From assembly GCA_033239525.1 (NCBI GenBank), contig BSYO01000028.1, positions 9,913,597-9,977,596 of the forward strand: a stretch of DNA of 64,000 bases. Direction: 5' to 3'. The notes under the pieces are model-generated. The model was not told where the DNA came from, ran no database searches, and saw only the letters and a list, made by a program, of their open reading frames with translations. The translations under genes and the position numbers were made by a program. This stretch comes from Nepenthes gracilis. Lineage: Eukaryota; Streptophyta; Magnoliopsida; Caryophyllales; Nepenthaceae. Numbering within the stretch: position 1 is the first letter of the stretch; each line of letters opens with the position of its first letter. Shown here one piece after another: positions 23,656 through 36,179 of this stretch.

Positions 23656-24780
23656 TATCAATAATATTTTTTAAAAGCTTGAATGTTAATATTCTGATAG
23701 AGATTGTTATCTAAAATATATATTCATAAAATATTATATATTTCTAAAAATAAAATTTTATACAATTACACTATATTAAATTCGATATATATTAACAAAA
23801 ATATAATTTATATTAAAATACTTTTTTATTTTTATATATGATTAAGAAGTCAATTATATATTAACTCTATATATATAGTAACACCGGTTTTTATACCAGT
23901 GTGCTCCGGAGGTTTTCCCCACTAAAAAAAAAAAAAAAAACTCTCCTTCCGGACTTGTTCTCTGTTGGCCGATTGCCATGCTGGTCTTCATTGCGCCTAT
24001 TTCTTCCCTGATTAGTTGGCATCTCCGCTTGGTTGCATTGTCGCCTTTCCATTCAGCCGACTTGGCCTCCTGTGCTAGCACCCTTCTGCTGCTGTGGTGG
24101 TGCGATCGCCTGTTGTATGGCCTTCTGCACACCTCTAGGTCAGCACATCAAAATTTACGGGGTCGTATTCCGCTCTTTTAGCATTAAGTTGCTGTTGCTG
24201 CCGAAATGACAAGTGGGTCTGAATACTGCTTTTTGATGGTTTTCTCTTTGGCCGGTATGGGGCTTGACACGCTGGGATGGTACGCTGATCTGGCATTCTG
24301 AAATTTAAAATGCCAGGACGGCATGTTGCCCGGTATGCCGCAACGTGCAGCAAACTGCCGGAAAGGCCTTTGGTCTGTTTGTTGCTCACAGTCGGATTGC
24401 TCTTTGCCTACTTGGAGTAGATTGCTGGTTTGGGAATATTGACTGGATCGGAAACCTTGACTGGCATGATGCAGTTGGCGGTATGCTTTACCCGATTTGT
24501 AGCAATAAGCCGGCATGGGTATTCTGTCCGTGGTGGGTTGTGCATTCCGTTTCCTCACAAGAAACCGGTAGGGGGGTCTTCATTTCATTTGGCTGAATCG
24601 GCCTGTTTGTGAGCTAGTTAGGCTATTGGGTCTGTTTCCTGGATTGGCTTTGGATGGCTGGCAAATTGGGACGGAATGGATGTCTTGGTTTACCAATTGA
24701 CCGATATGCTCTTACTTTTGGGGTGGATGCTTTGTTAGCACGACTGGTGGAAATGTTGGGCTGCAATATGGGCTCTGTGG
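23656..24780. repeat. Copy B of the tandem segmental duplication
   Basis: Starts with the same AT-rich lead (GATTGTTATCTAAAATATAT at about 23703) and continues through the empty equivalent of the insertion site at about 23792 into the GC-richer body (23940-24780). An A run at about 23923-23940 is unique to this copy. Confidence 0.85.
24184..24558 (-). pseudogene. Q/P-rich open frame in copy B
   Basis: A 124-codon counterpart of the 23067-23429 frame with about 90 percent matching residues. Function unknown. Conservation between copies may only reflect recent duplication. Confidence 0.3.
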
Positions 24781-25207
24781 CCTACTATCTGTTCGAATTG
24801 GTTGATGAACTTAGGCAGTCTTAACTCTTTTTATTCATTTGGTTTTTTCTTTTCTTGGGGTTCATGACATATTTTACGATGCTCGGGGAATACTCCTGTA
24901 TCTTTGTTCTACATCTAAGTTGGCAAAATACTTTGAGATAGAATATTAGTTCTGTATTTTTTTTTCTTTTTTATTTATAAAATTTACTTACTTACCAATA
25001 TATATATATATATCAACTCTATTTTTTTTTCTAAAAATTATAATTTATCGTATAATCTAAATAATGAAATTTAAATCCTATCAAATTTTAATTGAATTAA
25101 AATTAGAGCTACAATTCTAAATTTCAACTCATCTCAAATCATTTTTAACAATGAAACAATATTGATGATGTATTAGTGGTTCTACGGTGTGTAGTATTTG
25201 GAGTAGT

Positions 25208-25225
25208 CTTTGATACCAAAACGTG
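25208..25225 (-). promoter_or_regulatory. Second primer-binding-site copy of the endogenous caulimovirid
   Basis: On the minus strand it reads CACGTTTTGGTATCAAAGAC. It is equivalent to the site at 32845-32866 with one G-to-A change in the tRNA-Met complement. Confidence 0.75.
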
Positions 25226-25749
25226 AGTAGGATCAATAATTTAAATTTAAAATGACAATAATAAAAAAAAGATAGAAATTATACGAGAAGTTTGGATAAA
25301 ATCTTTGAGCTTTATTAATAATATAAATGTTTATAAGTGTTGATAAAGAAATTTGAAAATTGGAATAGAAGAGAGATGGGATACAATTGTAGGAAAGGGG
25401 ATACAAATGGAAGAGGGCTTGAGAACTTCGTAAATTTTGTTAGTGTCTTAATGAAAATATGAGCCTCCTTATATAAGAGTCTTCAATTGATCTGTACCTT
25501 TGATAGTTGGTAAATCTTGATCGTTTAATTGTTAGGTGGAGGTCAAGTGGAAAAGTGGGTAGTCAGTATGTGCGGAGTAGTTGGCACATGTCCATCCATC
25601 AGTTTTTATCCACCAGTCATTTTTATCTTATTTTGATAATGACGAATATTATTGTTGGTAGTGCATATAATTTTACTGTTGATATCTTATCAAGGTCGCT
25701 TTTGGTTTTGGCTATTGATATTATCGATTGCATACTCAGAAGTTGAATA

Positions 25750-27253
25750 TTCTACCAGACAAAAATCTTGCATCTATAGATAACGCTGTCGGTTGTGACT
25801 GATAAATTATTTCTGTTGATAAATTTGCAATGTTGCAGTAGGTTGTTGAATAATTGCATCTTGGACATAGGTTGGAAAAAAGAATGGATACATGCATGAT
25901 AACACATTGTTAGCTCAAAAATCAAATGGATCTTTAATATGACCCGCCGGATGAGCAACCGGGTCAAAAGCTGGTGGGCTGGGCGGTTGAGTAGAAGAGT
26001 CTGAGGATAATTCTTCTGCTAAATCGGCCTAACGTAATTCCTGCAGTTAAGTCTTCATTCGTGTTTGATCTTCTTGCATTTGTGTAAACATAGCATCTGA
26101 TGCCGCTTCCTGTTCTCCATATTCCTTACGGTCGTGAGTAAAGTCTCAGCTGTTTTTTTGGCTGATTGAGTAGATCATCTAGAAGAGATTGATGGAGTAG
26201 GTGACCCCCTTGCTGATGGGAGCGTTGGTGCTGTGGGTGGTTTAATAATTGAAGGTGAAGATGGTATTGTTTTGGAGACTTCTTTTATTGTGTGTAGAGT
26301 AGCTTTAAAAGCTTGTATATTAGCTTGAATCTTCATGAGAGTGATTGTTGAATGATTAAATTTGTTCTACCATTTAACTTTAAATTTTCAAACAATTGGT
26401 AAATTTGTGCCTTTGTAATATGTCTAGCATGTGAAAATCCAAATCATAATCCAGGATATGGAGTAGCCAATATGAAAAACAATTTTCTTCTAGTAAGGAA
26501 AAACATCATTGCATAATTTTTTATAATATAACCTAAATTTGTTGATATTGGCTGGACAAATGGAAGGGATGGGGCTAAAATATAGCCACTATTCAATAAA
26601 CCAATAGGGTAAATTTTTTAGACAAGTGGAGTCAAACCGGATAAACAAAAAATGACTATATGAATAAAGATAAAAGGTATTATACTACGTTGTTTTATAG
26701 TTTTGGTATGTATATCCGATAGGTTGATAGTGAATAGAAAATGGATTTAAATCCTAGGTATTGAGGGCAATTTCTTAGGATTGTCTAACTTGTTTAATTC
26801 TATAAGTAGAGTAAATGATAGAACTATCCTTAGGATTCTTATGGTGCTTGAGGCCAATGGATTCAGAATCAACGAGAATGAATTCATAATACTGCTGGGT
26901 CTTTAGGATGTCAGCAGTATTGTATGAGCAGTTTAGAAAGAACATTTGTTAGTTATCGTGAGTACATATTTGAATAAGGGTTGTGTATAAAGAGCTATCA
27001 TTGCGACATGTATTTTTAAGGATTTGATTATGTATTCAGTTTAATTAGTTGACTAAAGTTGTAAGGAAGAAGAGGAAGATACTGTTTGGACAGCATCTTT
27101 GAATGAAATTGGTGGGTATTCGATTAGGATTATATATTGGTTGGTTACTGAAATGATCTGTGGTTTAAGTATGACATAATCTTTAACAGATTGTTTAGAT
27201 GGCATAGATGGAGGTTGAATAGATTTGGATTTATCTTTGGATTTAGGTGGCAT
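25750..27253 (-). pseudogene. Second ORF of the endogenous caulimovirid
   Basis: Starts with an open segment of 66 codons (27253-27053; MPPKSKDK, basic and proline/serine-rich) and continues in broken frames to about 25750. It lies directly downstream of the RNase H region. Florendoviruses have an ORF of unknown function at this position. Confidence 0.6.
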
Positions 27254-27349
27254 TGTATTCCTACAAAAATTTTCATATTAAAGAACCTGGTAAAAAATTA
27301 GAAGTTCTTTTAAAAAATTCAACATCAAAATAAAAAATAAATAAAATCG

Positions 27350-28010
27350 CTTGTCATCTTATAAAAATTTATTTAGAAACTAAATTTTTGACATATGTTT
27401 GCAGAATATCTTTTATAACTTTACAATCTATGCGTAATTAAAAGTATTTATTGTACAAATTACTTTAAAATTTTGATATGTATAAAACAATGGATAAAAT
27501 TTTTTTAATGGTTGAATAATTCTTTTATGGTTCAAACTATAAACTAGAATGCAAATGAACGATTTGTGTATGTGTACTTGTTTCTAATTTTTGTCTAAAA
27601 ATACCTTCATATCCTATATCTAAGGCATCTATTTCTACAATAAGAAATGTATTAGGGTGTGAAATTTCCAAGTATGGTAAATGTTTAACTTATTAAGATT
27701 TTTAATTATTTTTGTGTATTCCCCCATCCAAGCAATAAGATTATTCTGAAATCTTTGATATCGTGATCCACAAATTTATTTAAGTTTGGGTATAAAGTCT
27801 GCATTATAATTTACACATCCAAAAAAATTTTGTAATTGATTTTTATTCTTAATTTTATTAGAAAACTTATTTGTAAAATCTATAGAATATTGAATAAGTA
27901 CAATTGTATGTTGATAAATATTAAATCTTAAAAATCTAATTTTAGTTTGAAATAGTTTAATCTTTGGTGAGGACACCATTCGTCAATTGTGTTTAATAAT
28001 ATTTAAGAAT
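27350..28010 (-). pseudogene. RNase H domain remnant (caulimovirid)
   Basis: After the segment FFGCVNYNADFIPK (about 27790), the connection typical of caulimovirid RT to RNase H, a minus frame reads IVEIDALDIGYEGI (about 27640-27600). This matches the first catalytic block of RNase H with its Asp kept. Stops follow. Confidence 0.75.
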
Positions 28011-28600
28011 TAATACAGATATTTAAAATATTGATCTATATTATCTGAAAATACTAATGCATCATTAATATAAACTATTATAAATTATGTATATGGATTA
28101 AATATTTAGTTTATGATATTTTAAAATTTTAAAGGTGTATTTTTGAGTCCAAATGTCATTATATTCTATTTATAAAGTCTAAATAATACTGTAAATATCG
28201 TTTTATATATATCTTATTCTTTAATCTGAATTTATCAAAATTCAGATTTCATATCAAATTTTAAAAAAAATATTAGTATTATATAATCTATTGATTAACT
28301 CTCTTTTATTAGGGATTGTATCTCTAATCTATTGGAGAGTTTTGTTTAATAGCTTATAATTAATGACTAACTTTGGTACTCCTCTTTCTAATTTTGTATT
28401 TTTCATGATATAGAATGCATAACAGCTTTATGAAAATTTTAGGTGATCTAATTAATTTTTTATTTAATAAATCTTGAATTTTCTTTTTACAATATTCTAA
28501 AAGTTTATGATTTATTTGAATTGGTCGAGCCTTTGTTGGGAGTTTGTTCTCATGAAAATCTTTTTGATAAGGCAAATCCACATGATATTATTTTTTATCC
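28010..28600 (-). pseudogene. Reverse transcriptase domain remnant (caulimovirid)
   Basis: The N-terminal block LPYQKDF...PTKARPIQIN (28581-28500) and LLNKKLIRSPK are characteristic. The polymerase motif reads YIND (about 28085-28070) instead of YIDD, so one catalytic Asp is Asn. Several stops lie between the blocks. Confidence 0.85.
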
Positions 28601-28829
28601 CAAAATGCATTGGGAAGATTTGAACATACTTGTTGCTCAAATATTTATTATAATTTTTAAATTTTTATTTGTACTAAATGATTATTTATTTATTGTTCTA
28701 TGTTTGCTAGTTGTAATTATTCTTTTAAATATTGTATTTATTTATTTTTGTAATAGAATTAATTTGTCCATAAATTGATCCTACCTGTTATTCTTAAAAT
28801 TTCTCTTTGTTTTACAAAATAGATAAAAT

Positions 28830-29195
28830 AAAAAAGAACCGTAGTGTCTAATACATGTGTAGAAATTTCTTCTGTTGAGGCAATAAAAAGGTATATTTGA
28901 ATAAAAAAATACAGTACCTAGAATAATATCTTGTTGAAGGTCTTTGATTAATATAAATATTGATCGAAAATAATGACTTTAATTACAATTTATTGCATTT
29001 GTTAACTTGTACTTAATATTTAATCTTGAACTATTTGTTGTGTGTAACTTTTCTGTAGTCTTTTAATAATATTTGGTCGGAATTAATTCTTTTTAAATAC
29101 AAATTTGATCTACTTCTATACCTAATAAGGTTATTAATTTGAGATGATATTCATTATTTATGACTAATGTGATTTGATTATACCATTTTAAAAAA
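28830..29195 (-). pseudogene. Aspartic protease remnant (caulimovirid)
   Basis: A frame beginning near 29195 with TLVINNEYHLK fits the strand before the active site of caulimovirid proteases. The D-S/T-G-A catalytic motif has decayed to GIEV, and a stop follows. Confidence 0.6.
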
Positions 29196-29321
29196 ATTAA
29201 ATATTATTATTAATTATAGGTATTGTTCAATAATTTGCTAAATTTTATTGGTTGGGCTGTTGAGGGTTGGTCAATTATCCGTTGGTTTATAACTTTTATT
29301 TCTAATGTAGTTTGTCTAGCT

Positions 29322-29352
29322 TCTAATAATAATAATAATAATAATAATAATC
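29322..29352 (-). repeat. TAA/ATT microsatellite within the caulimovirid
   Basis: About ten AAT units, giving a leucine run on the minus strand inside a coiled-coil-like region between coat protein and protease. Confidence 0.8.
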
Positions 29353-29849
29353 TTTTATCTAATTGTAATTCATTAAATTTTATTTCTTGTATTTGATATT
29401 TTAATTCTTTTACTTCTTTTTTTGATTATTTTAATTTATTTTATAAATCTCATGTTACTATTTGTTAAAATTATGATAGAAATGGATATTTTTAAATACT
29501 TTTGATAAACTGAATGGTTCGATATTTTTTTAATTTTTGTTTTTGCGTTATTAAAGCTTTAATAAATATTGTCTCTTAATACCTTGATCCTCAATTTTGT
29601 CTACAATGTCAAGAAGAAATTCCTTTTCCTCTTTTATTCTCAACATATAATTTAAAATCATATAAGTAATGTAATTCTGTTATTTCATTTTCTTCTACTT
29701 CTTCTACCTCATAAGAAGAAGATGATGTATTTAATTTATTTTCTTAAATTTCATATAATTCATGGTTTTGTGGTTGGCTAATTGGTTCATCTAAATCACT
29801 TATTAATAAAGATGCTAAGTTGTTACATATTTGTTCATCATATTTAAAT

Positions 29850-30720
29850 ATTTCATAGATTTTCTTTTTTAATTTAAATTGGTTAAATTTGTGTCTTGGT
29901 CATATACATTTTTAACAAATAATTTTGGATTGTTGTATTTGATAATAGGGTTGAATATTTGGTTTTGATGTTGACTTTTGGTATTTCTTATGTTGTTTAT
30001 GTTGCTTTTGGCAATATGTATTTTGTGATTTGTTATATTTATAATGTTTTTGAGAATATTTTGGTTTTGATTGAGAATGTATTTTGATTTTGTCTTTTCC
30101 ATATTGTTCACAAAAGGAGCCTAATTTGGTTTTAAACTTCTTGCTATCCTTCTAAAATTTGGATTATTTTTTATATTCTTAGTATAATTGTAATCATTCT
30201 CTTTTAATAAAAGTAAAAAGTTGATCATATGTAATATCTTTTCAAGGCATTGCTTTACCCTTACAAGTTCAGTAAGTTTGGTAAGAATACGTTTAGTAAA
30301 TAAAGTTAATAAATAAACAACAAATTATTTCTTTCAAAATGGTTTATTACACAGTCAATGCATCTAAAGATATGAATTAGGAACAGGTCCTTATGCCATT
30401 TAAAGTTTTGAAGTATTTGGAACCAATAAGTTCAGCCTCATAATTGCCTAAAAAAACTTGACCAATGGTGACAAGAAGTATCTCAACACAATTTTATTGT
30501 TGGACAAATTAGATTTATCCATTAGGCTCTTCTTGTTGAATGGTCCTAGTGTGGGTTAAAATATAATTTCATTGCTCATGGGTTAAAGAATTATCCCACA
30601 AAAACTTTAATATACCAGTAAAACCTACAATAATAAGTTTACCGGCTTGATGTTTTTCTATTTATTGTTGTGCCGATAAGTACTTGCATATATTGATATT
30701 CATGGAGCATGCAGGTAATT
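29850..30720 (-). pseudogene. Coat-protein region with basic tail (caulimovirid)
   Basis: Broken minus-strand frames contain AGKLIIVGFTG and a W-D-N-x-L-T-x-E-Q segment (30650-30560), then a lysine-rich tail (30111-29900) ending in a degraded Cys/His knuckle with a stop inside it. The order and composition fit the nucleocapsid part of a caulimovirid polyprotein. Confidence 0.65.
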
Positions 30721-31559
30721 TTATATTCAGATTTTTCATCTATTTTTATTCATTGATGGCATTAGTGGAATATTTTTTATCTGAAAATTGATGTCGTTCT
30801 TCATATTGAACATCAGGAGAAGTGAGTCTAGGGTAATAATTTCGTGTTGTGTATCTAGGAGGATTAAGAATATTCCGCATATATTTGATTTTATTTATTT
30901 CTTATTCTAATTCTAGATCTTCCTATATTATTGGTTGATTTATAATTTGTACAATTTTTAAACGTGATTTATTTGGCAGAGTATTTGATGATGAAGGAGT
31001 TAATTCTTATATATATATTTTTTTTGTGTTAGTTTGTCTAAAACAATTGTTCTTTTTTGTGTATTTAGAGTTCTTATCCCATTAACAGATATGAAGAACT
31101 TATCAATGGTGAAATGACATGTGAAAATTGATAATTACTTTTAATGTTTTTATTTTGTACCATATGTTCAATTTTATCTATTTATTTTGCCACGGTGTGT
31201 ACAATTTGATATTGGCAATTATTTTATTCATAAACCTTTTCAATATCTTCTAAGATTATTTTACTTTTATTGTCTCGATCTGAAACCTTTTTTTAAAAGG
31301 TGCAACATTAATTGATATTCCATCAACATTTAATTTGACAACTGTTAGGAGATGATAAACAGATGTAATTTATTGTCCACTAATAGTTGTTTATGTTGAC
31401 GTAATTCTCTCATTAACATTAAGTTGATTATTTCTCTATTTATTTTTACAATATGGTATAAACCATTGAAAAAATAGTAAAATTCTTTTTTGAGTAAATT
31501 CATCATTTTTTCATAAAATTTTATATTTTTCTATTTATTCTTTGGTAAAATTTTAAAAA

Positions 31560-32648
31560 TATCATTTTTAAATATTATTATTTTTTTCTAATATAAATTT
31601 TTTTCTTAATACTTCTATATCTGGAATAATTTCTTTATCTAAAGTGATTACATTAATTGATTGTATATTTGATAAAGTAGGAGATTGAAAAGTGGGTTGA
31701 GTAATTATTTCTAGAATAAGATTTTTACTTTCTAATTGTCTAATTTTGTGCCAATATATAAATTGATACATTGTACTAGTAAACGGTCTTAAAGTCTCAT
31801 ATTTAGATAAAATTGTCTGATATTGACTAATATTAAAATTTAATAATCTAGGTATTTATTGTTGAGGTGTAAATTTTAAAATAATACTTTCATTAGGGGT
31901 TTCAATGATAACAGGAAATTTTCTTTTGGTTATATATCTAGATGGTTGAATAAAGTCAACTTGTCAAAAAGTTAGCAAAGTAATTTCATTCAATTTTAAT
32001 AATTTTGGTAAAAAAAAAATAGTAACATGTTCTGTTTCTACTTGTAATACAATTATTTTTTCAGGTAGAGAACATTTAGAGTTAAATTACACAGTTAATA
32101 ATTTGAAATAGATTATGTATAATATAAAAAAGCCTCTACAATATTTCTATTATGTTAATCTAGGAAGATGTACATTTAAGACTAATGCATTTAATATTGT
32201 TAGATCTTTTAAATATATATTAAAATTTGAAGCACAATTAAAATAAATAGGACTATTACATAAATTAGACTGGACCACTATTAATAATAAATTTTTATAT
32301 TTTAATAAAGTTTGATATCTAAGTCTTATCAATACATAATTTAATTGACGATTTAATTGCTATTTGGATGAGACCATAATAAATATAATTATATCCTTTA
32401 TATTTAAATTTATCTATTGATAATGTCGATAATAATATAATTTTCTCATATTCATACTTAATTTAAATAATTTGTTCATGTTCTTTAATTGTTAAAACTG
32501 TTTTGAAATAGAAAATACAAATTTTATAAATTTTTTCTACTTGTCGAGTAGGAATAATCCATTTAGAATAATCTTGGTTAGCTAGTATAATTAATAACTC
32601 TCTTAAATTAGTTGTTATATTAGAATTTGAATTACTTTCATTAAACAT
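31560..32648 (-). pseudogene. Movement-protein region (caulimovirid)
   Basis: Open pieces at 32648-32463, 32332-32150 and 31771-31568 follow one another. The middle one has IRLRYQTLL...SNLCNSPIYFNC, which corresponds to the conserved core of caulimovirid 30K-type movement proteins. It is first in the virus-sense order, as expected. Confidence 0.75.
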
Positions 32649-32844
32649 ATATTGAAGTCGAAACGCTATTATCTAATTAATGTATTAATTAAAACAAAAT
32701 CCATTTGCAAGAAACCTCGTGAATGGGAACACTAAATCGGGACCACCAAAACACAGGCTGATCAACGATAAATCAGATTTACCAATAATAACTAAGTATC
32801 GTGTAGATAGATGATATAATAATAATTGTAAAAATTAATCAAAT

Positions 32845-32866
32845 CTGTCTCTGATACCAAAACGTG
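32845..32866 (-). promoter_or_regulatory. tRNA-Met primer-binding site of the endogenous caulimovirid
   Basis: On the minus strand, TTTTGGTATCAGAGACAG contains the initiator-tRNA complement TGGTATCAGAG that marks position 1 of caulimovirid genomes. Confidence 0.85.
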
Positions 32867-32910
32867 AATTTTAACTGAATTGAAATTAGAGCTACACTTC
32901 TACCTTTCAA

Positions 32911-35361
32911 TTTTAATTACACAATCTAAAAAGATTCTAAAAAATTTTAAATATTAAAACTTTAATTACATGATTAGAGAAAAACCTTTTATACCCTTGA
33001 TTGTTCCACATCACACAAGCGAAATGTGATGCTGGATATTAAATAAAGACTTACACCATCTATCTAAGCTTATATTAATAGTATATTTTGTACCTTACTA
33101 AATAATTGATCCTTATTTACCAACTATACATTGTATAACTAAGTCTAATTCTCTACCCACGATTGTAAGCTGACATCTAACCTGATTCTACTATCTTTAT
33201 TGCCAAGAGTCTATTACATATCGACCATATGAATTGATGTGAGTTATAGATTGATATGGCAAACATGGAGACCTAAGACTTTTACTTTCAATTATGAGTG
33301 ATTATAACAACTATGATAAGTCGATAATAGTTTTATTAAATGAAGCTTTGATCTCCTTTAAAGGATGTGATTCAGGCATAGTGATACCATGGAGGATTTA
33401 GTAAATTGCTTTAGAAATATGAATTTTTTCGGGATTTTTTTTAAAACTAAACATACCTTAATAGAAGACTGATGAGAACTCCATTGTTAGCCGGTGAAAA
33501 AAATTTTATTATCTTTTTTGATGATTTTTCATAATGACTTGGGTAATTTTATGAAATAAACATATAAAATTCTCCAAAAATTTTAAAAGTAATTAAAAAT
33601 TTTTTAAAAATTTAAAAGAAAATTGATTGATCTGACTTGGATCGTAATCTAGATGAGATTTTAAAAATATTACCAGAAATTAGACCAAATCACGAGGAAT
33701 CTAAGAACTATAAATCCATGGGGAAAAGGATCACATTATGGGAGACCGAGATCTTTGCGCCATCTTCCAATGCTCATCTACTTCTACCACAGGGAATGTG
33801 ACCACTTACCGTCTGTCTATGATCATCATCTTCTTCATGGGACGGTTTATCATTTGGTTGTAGTCGATCAGCCATAGCAACTGCAGCAGGAAGCCGTACG
33901 GCCTGCGGAGCTTTCTTTAAACAAATTCTTGCTAGTCACAGATCGATAATAACGTGCACAGGCACATTAATAAGCTACAAATGTTAAATGACGCTGATGC
34001 GTGTATAAGTTCAGTGGAAGAACTCATCCCCAAAACATATCTTATACGGGGAGAGCTCCCCAAATTTATAAGTTGAAGGTTCTACCTCTAACTTTTTAAT
34101 GTGAGATACGCAACATTCCTTCCATTTTCGACAGCTGTAGACCTCAACAGTTGCACTTACGGCATTTCACTTGGTGACTTTCACTCTACTACGCTTCACT
34201 TTACCCCGACACACCGGTAGCAGGTCATCTCATCTGCAGGCTGCCCTCTTCGGTCAGAACTCTCAACAGGTAGCCCTCTCGGTTACCCTTTTCAGTCAGA
34301 ATCATCTACAGGTAGCCTTCTCGAAGTTTAGGTAGGTCTCAATGAAAGCACGATTGATACGTGCATAAATTTAGGGAAAGAACCCACCCCAAAAGGACGT
34401 CTTATGGGAGGAAGAGCCCCTAAACTTATAAGTTAGAGATTTTGTCTTCAACTTTTCGATATTGGACATGCATCAGATGCCCATCAATCTTTAGGAGAAA
34501 ATACAAAAAAGAAATGATGAATTTCAGCTTAAAGAACATAATAATCTGACAAAAAATAAAGTGTCTACAAATTATAATCACGAGATAGTTAAAATAATAT
34601 TATATATATTTAGTACTTTATTAATACAATTAAATATTATAATTTTTTATAATTTTTTTATATTTTATTAGAACATTTTTATAATAGATTCCGATATTTG
34701 ATATAATAAATAGTATTTATGTAATTAAGAAATCGATCATCTTCTTATCTTATAAATATAAAATTATCCATTATAATTATGTGGATAAAAGAAAGAGTTT
34801 CTTCATGGATAATGTTAAAAAATTTTGCCCATTTGAAATAAAAGAAATTTTGTTTAGCTTCCCACGTTTGTTTCTAAATATTTTTCAAAAAAAATTACAC
34901 AATTATCTATTTATAAAATTTCTACAACCTTCACTAAAAAAAAAGAGAATAGTAAAGGTAAAAAATCAAATTCCAAGTTATTAAAAAAACAACGCCAAAT
35001 ATATGTTTAAATATGTTACTAATATTCAATTTTACATTATTAAATTATAAAATAATTTAATAATTAATAAAATGCTTTAATATCATATAAAATTTTACAA
35101 GAAATACTAGATGGAGCAATAAGTGACGAGGAACTCTTCATCAGGTTGATTTGGGGCCTCAGCCCCGCATTACAGGAAGTCGATTCGATCTTGAGAATAT
35201 TCATCCGTCGGGTGAAAAATTGATCCGACGGTTGGGATTAGACTTTTCTAAATGAATATAGATCGCTCGTTTTGATAGAATCCGACGGTTGAGTATTTAG
35301 TAAATTTAATACTAATTTATAAGATTCATTCCTTGGTGATACATTTCATTTGAACTCTAAG
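32911..35361. other. Intergenic DNA
   Basis: No gene found. It contains a diverged direct repeat of about 120 bases (33994-34113 and 34349-34468) and a GC-richer piece at 35110-35290. Confidence 0.5.
33994..34468. repeat. Pair of about 120-bp direct repeats
   Basis: Both copies run TGAT(G/A)CGTG(T/C)ATAA.TT, then GAA(C/CC) and CACCCCAAAA-like, CTTAT, GGGGAG/GGAGG-AGAGC, CC(C/T)AAA(T/C)TTATAAGTT, then CTTTT-AAT/CGAT. Spacing is 355 bases. The style resembles LTR ends, but no interior coding is present. Confidence 0.6.
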
Positions 35362-35509
35362 ACCATGTTTGGTTGTTGGAATAAAGTGGGAATAGAATTT
35401 TTATTTTCATGGAATAGATATTCCTCCATTTGATTACAAATGTAATTGGGAATAAATATTCTTTGGAAATATCTATTCCCACATGAAAGGTGGGAATAGT
35501 TATTCCCAC

Positions 35510-35549
<40 letters not shown>

Positions 35550-36107
35550 TTATAATTATTATTATATTTTATTATTATTTGTAATTATTATTATTTATAA
35601 TAATAATAATATTTATAATAATAATAATATTATTATTTTATAATAATATTATTATTATATTTAATTATTATTATGCTTTATTATTATTATTATTATTATT
35701 TTTATAATTATTATAATTTAATAATAATAATTATTATTATTATAATAATAATAATTATTATTATTATATTTTACTATTATTAATAAATTTTATAATAATA
35801 ATTATTATATTTTTAATTATTATTATTATTATTATTTATAATTATTATTATTATTATTATTATTATTATGTTTATTGTTATTATTATTATTATTATTATT
35901 ACTACTATTATCATTATTATTATCACTATTCCCATCTTATTTATCGTACTATTCTACAAATCAAACAAAAGAATATTAATTTTCATCTTATTCTATTCTA
36001 ACAACCAAATATGGGAATAATAATTTCAACTATATTCCAATCCTATTTTATTTCCTAGAATAACTATTTTATTCTCACCTTATTCCATTTCAGCAACTAA
36101 ACGTACC
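35362..36107. mobile_element. Foldback/MITE-like element with expanded ATT core
   Basis: The left end ACCATGTTTGGTTGTTGGAATA and the inverted right end GGTACGTTTAGTTGCTGAAATGGAATA (reverse complement of 36081-36107) form imperfect terminal inverted repeats of more than 30 bases. The centre is a run of ATT/TAT trinucleotides. A second inverted copy of the end motif (AACAACCAAATATGGGAATA) lies at about 36000. No transposase. Confidence 0.7.
35506..35935. repeat. Very long ATT/TTA microsatellite
   Basis: About 430 bases made almost only of ATT and TAA words on alternating strands, so it can fold on itself in several places. Confidence 0.95.
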
Positions 36108-36179
36108 GTAAATCCTGTCTTCCCTTTTCTATGCACCATTTCCCGCTTCTTCCTCTCTTACTCTCAGTTCTGTAGATGC

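Larger units (their letters stand above)
25060..32910 (-). mobile_element. Endogenous caulimovirid (florendovirus/petuvirus-like), about 7.6 kb unit, decayed
   Basis: Reading the minus strand from right to left gives the gene order of a plant pararetrovirus: tRNA-Met primer site, movement protein, coat protein with basic/Cys region, aspartic protease, reverse transcriptase, RNase H, a second ORF, then a second primer-site copy. The two primer sites are about 7.64 kb apart, the size of one genome. Every domain is broken by stops and frameshifts, so this is an old, inactive integrant. Related flanks (GAATT...AATTAGAGCTAC) occur at 25085-25107 and 32876-32898. Caulimovirids replicate by reverse transcription outside the chromosome; integration is accidental. 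The presence of a second ORF after RNase H favours the florendovirus type. Confidence 0.85.
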
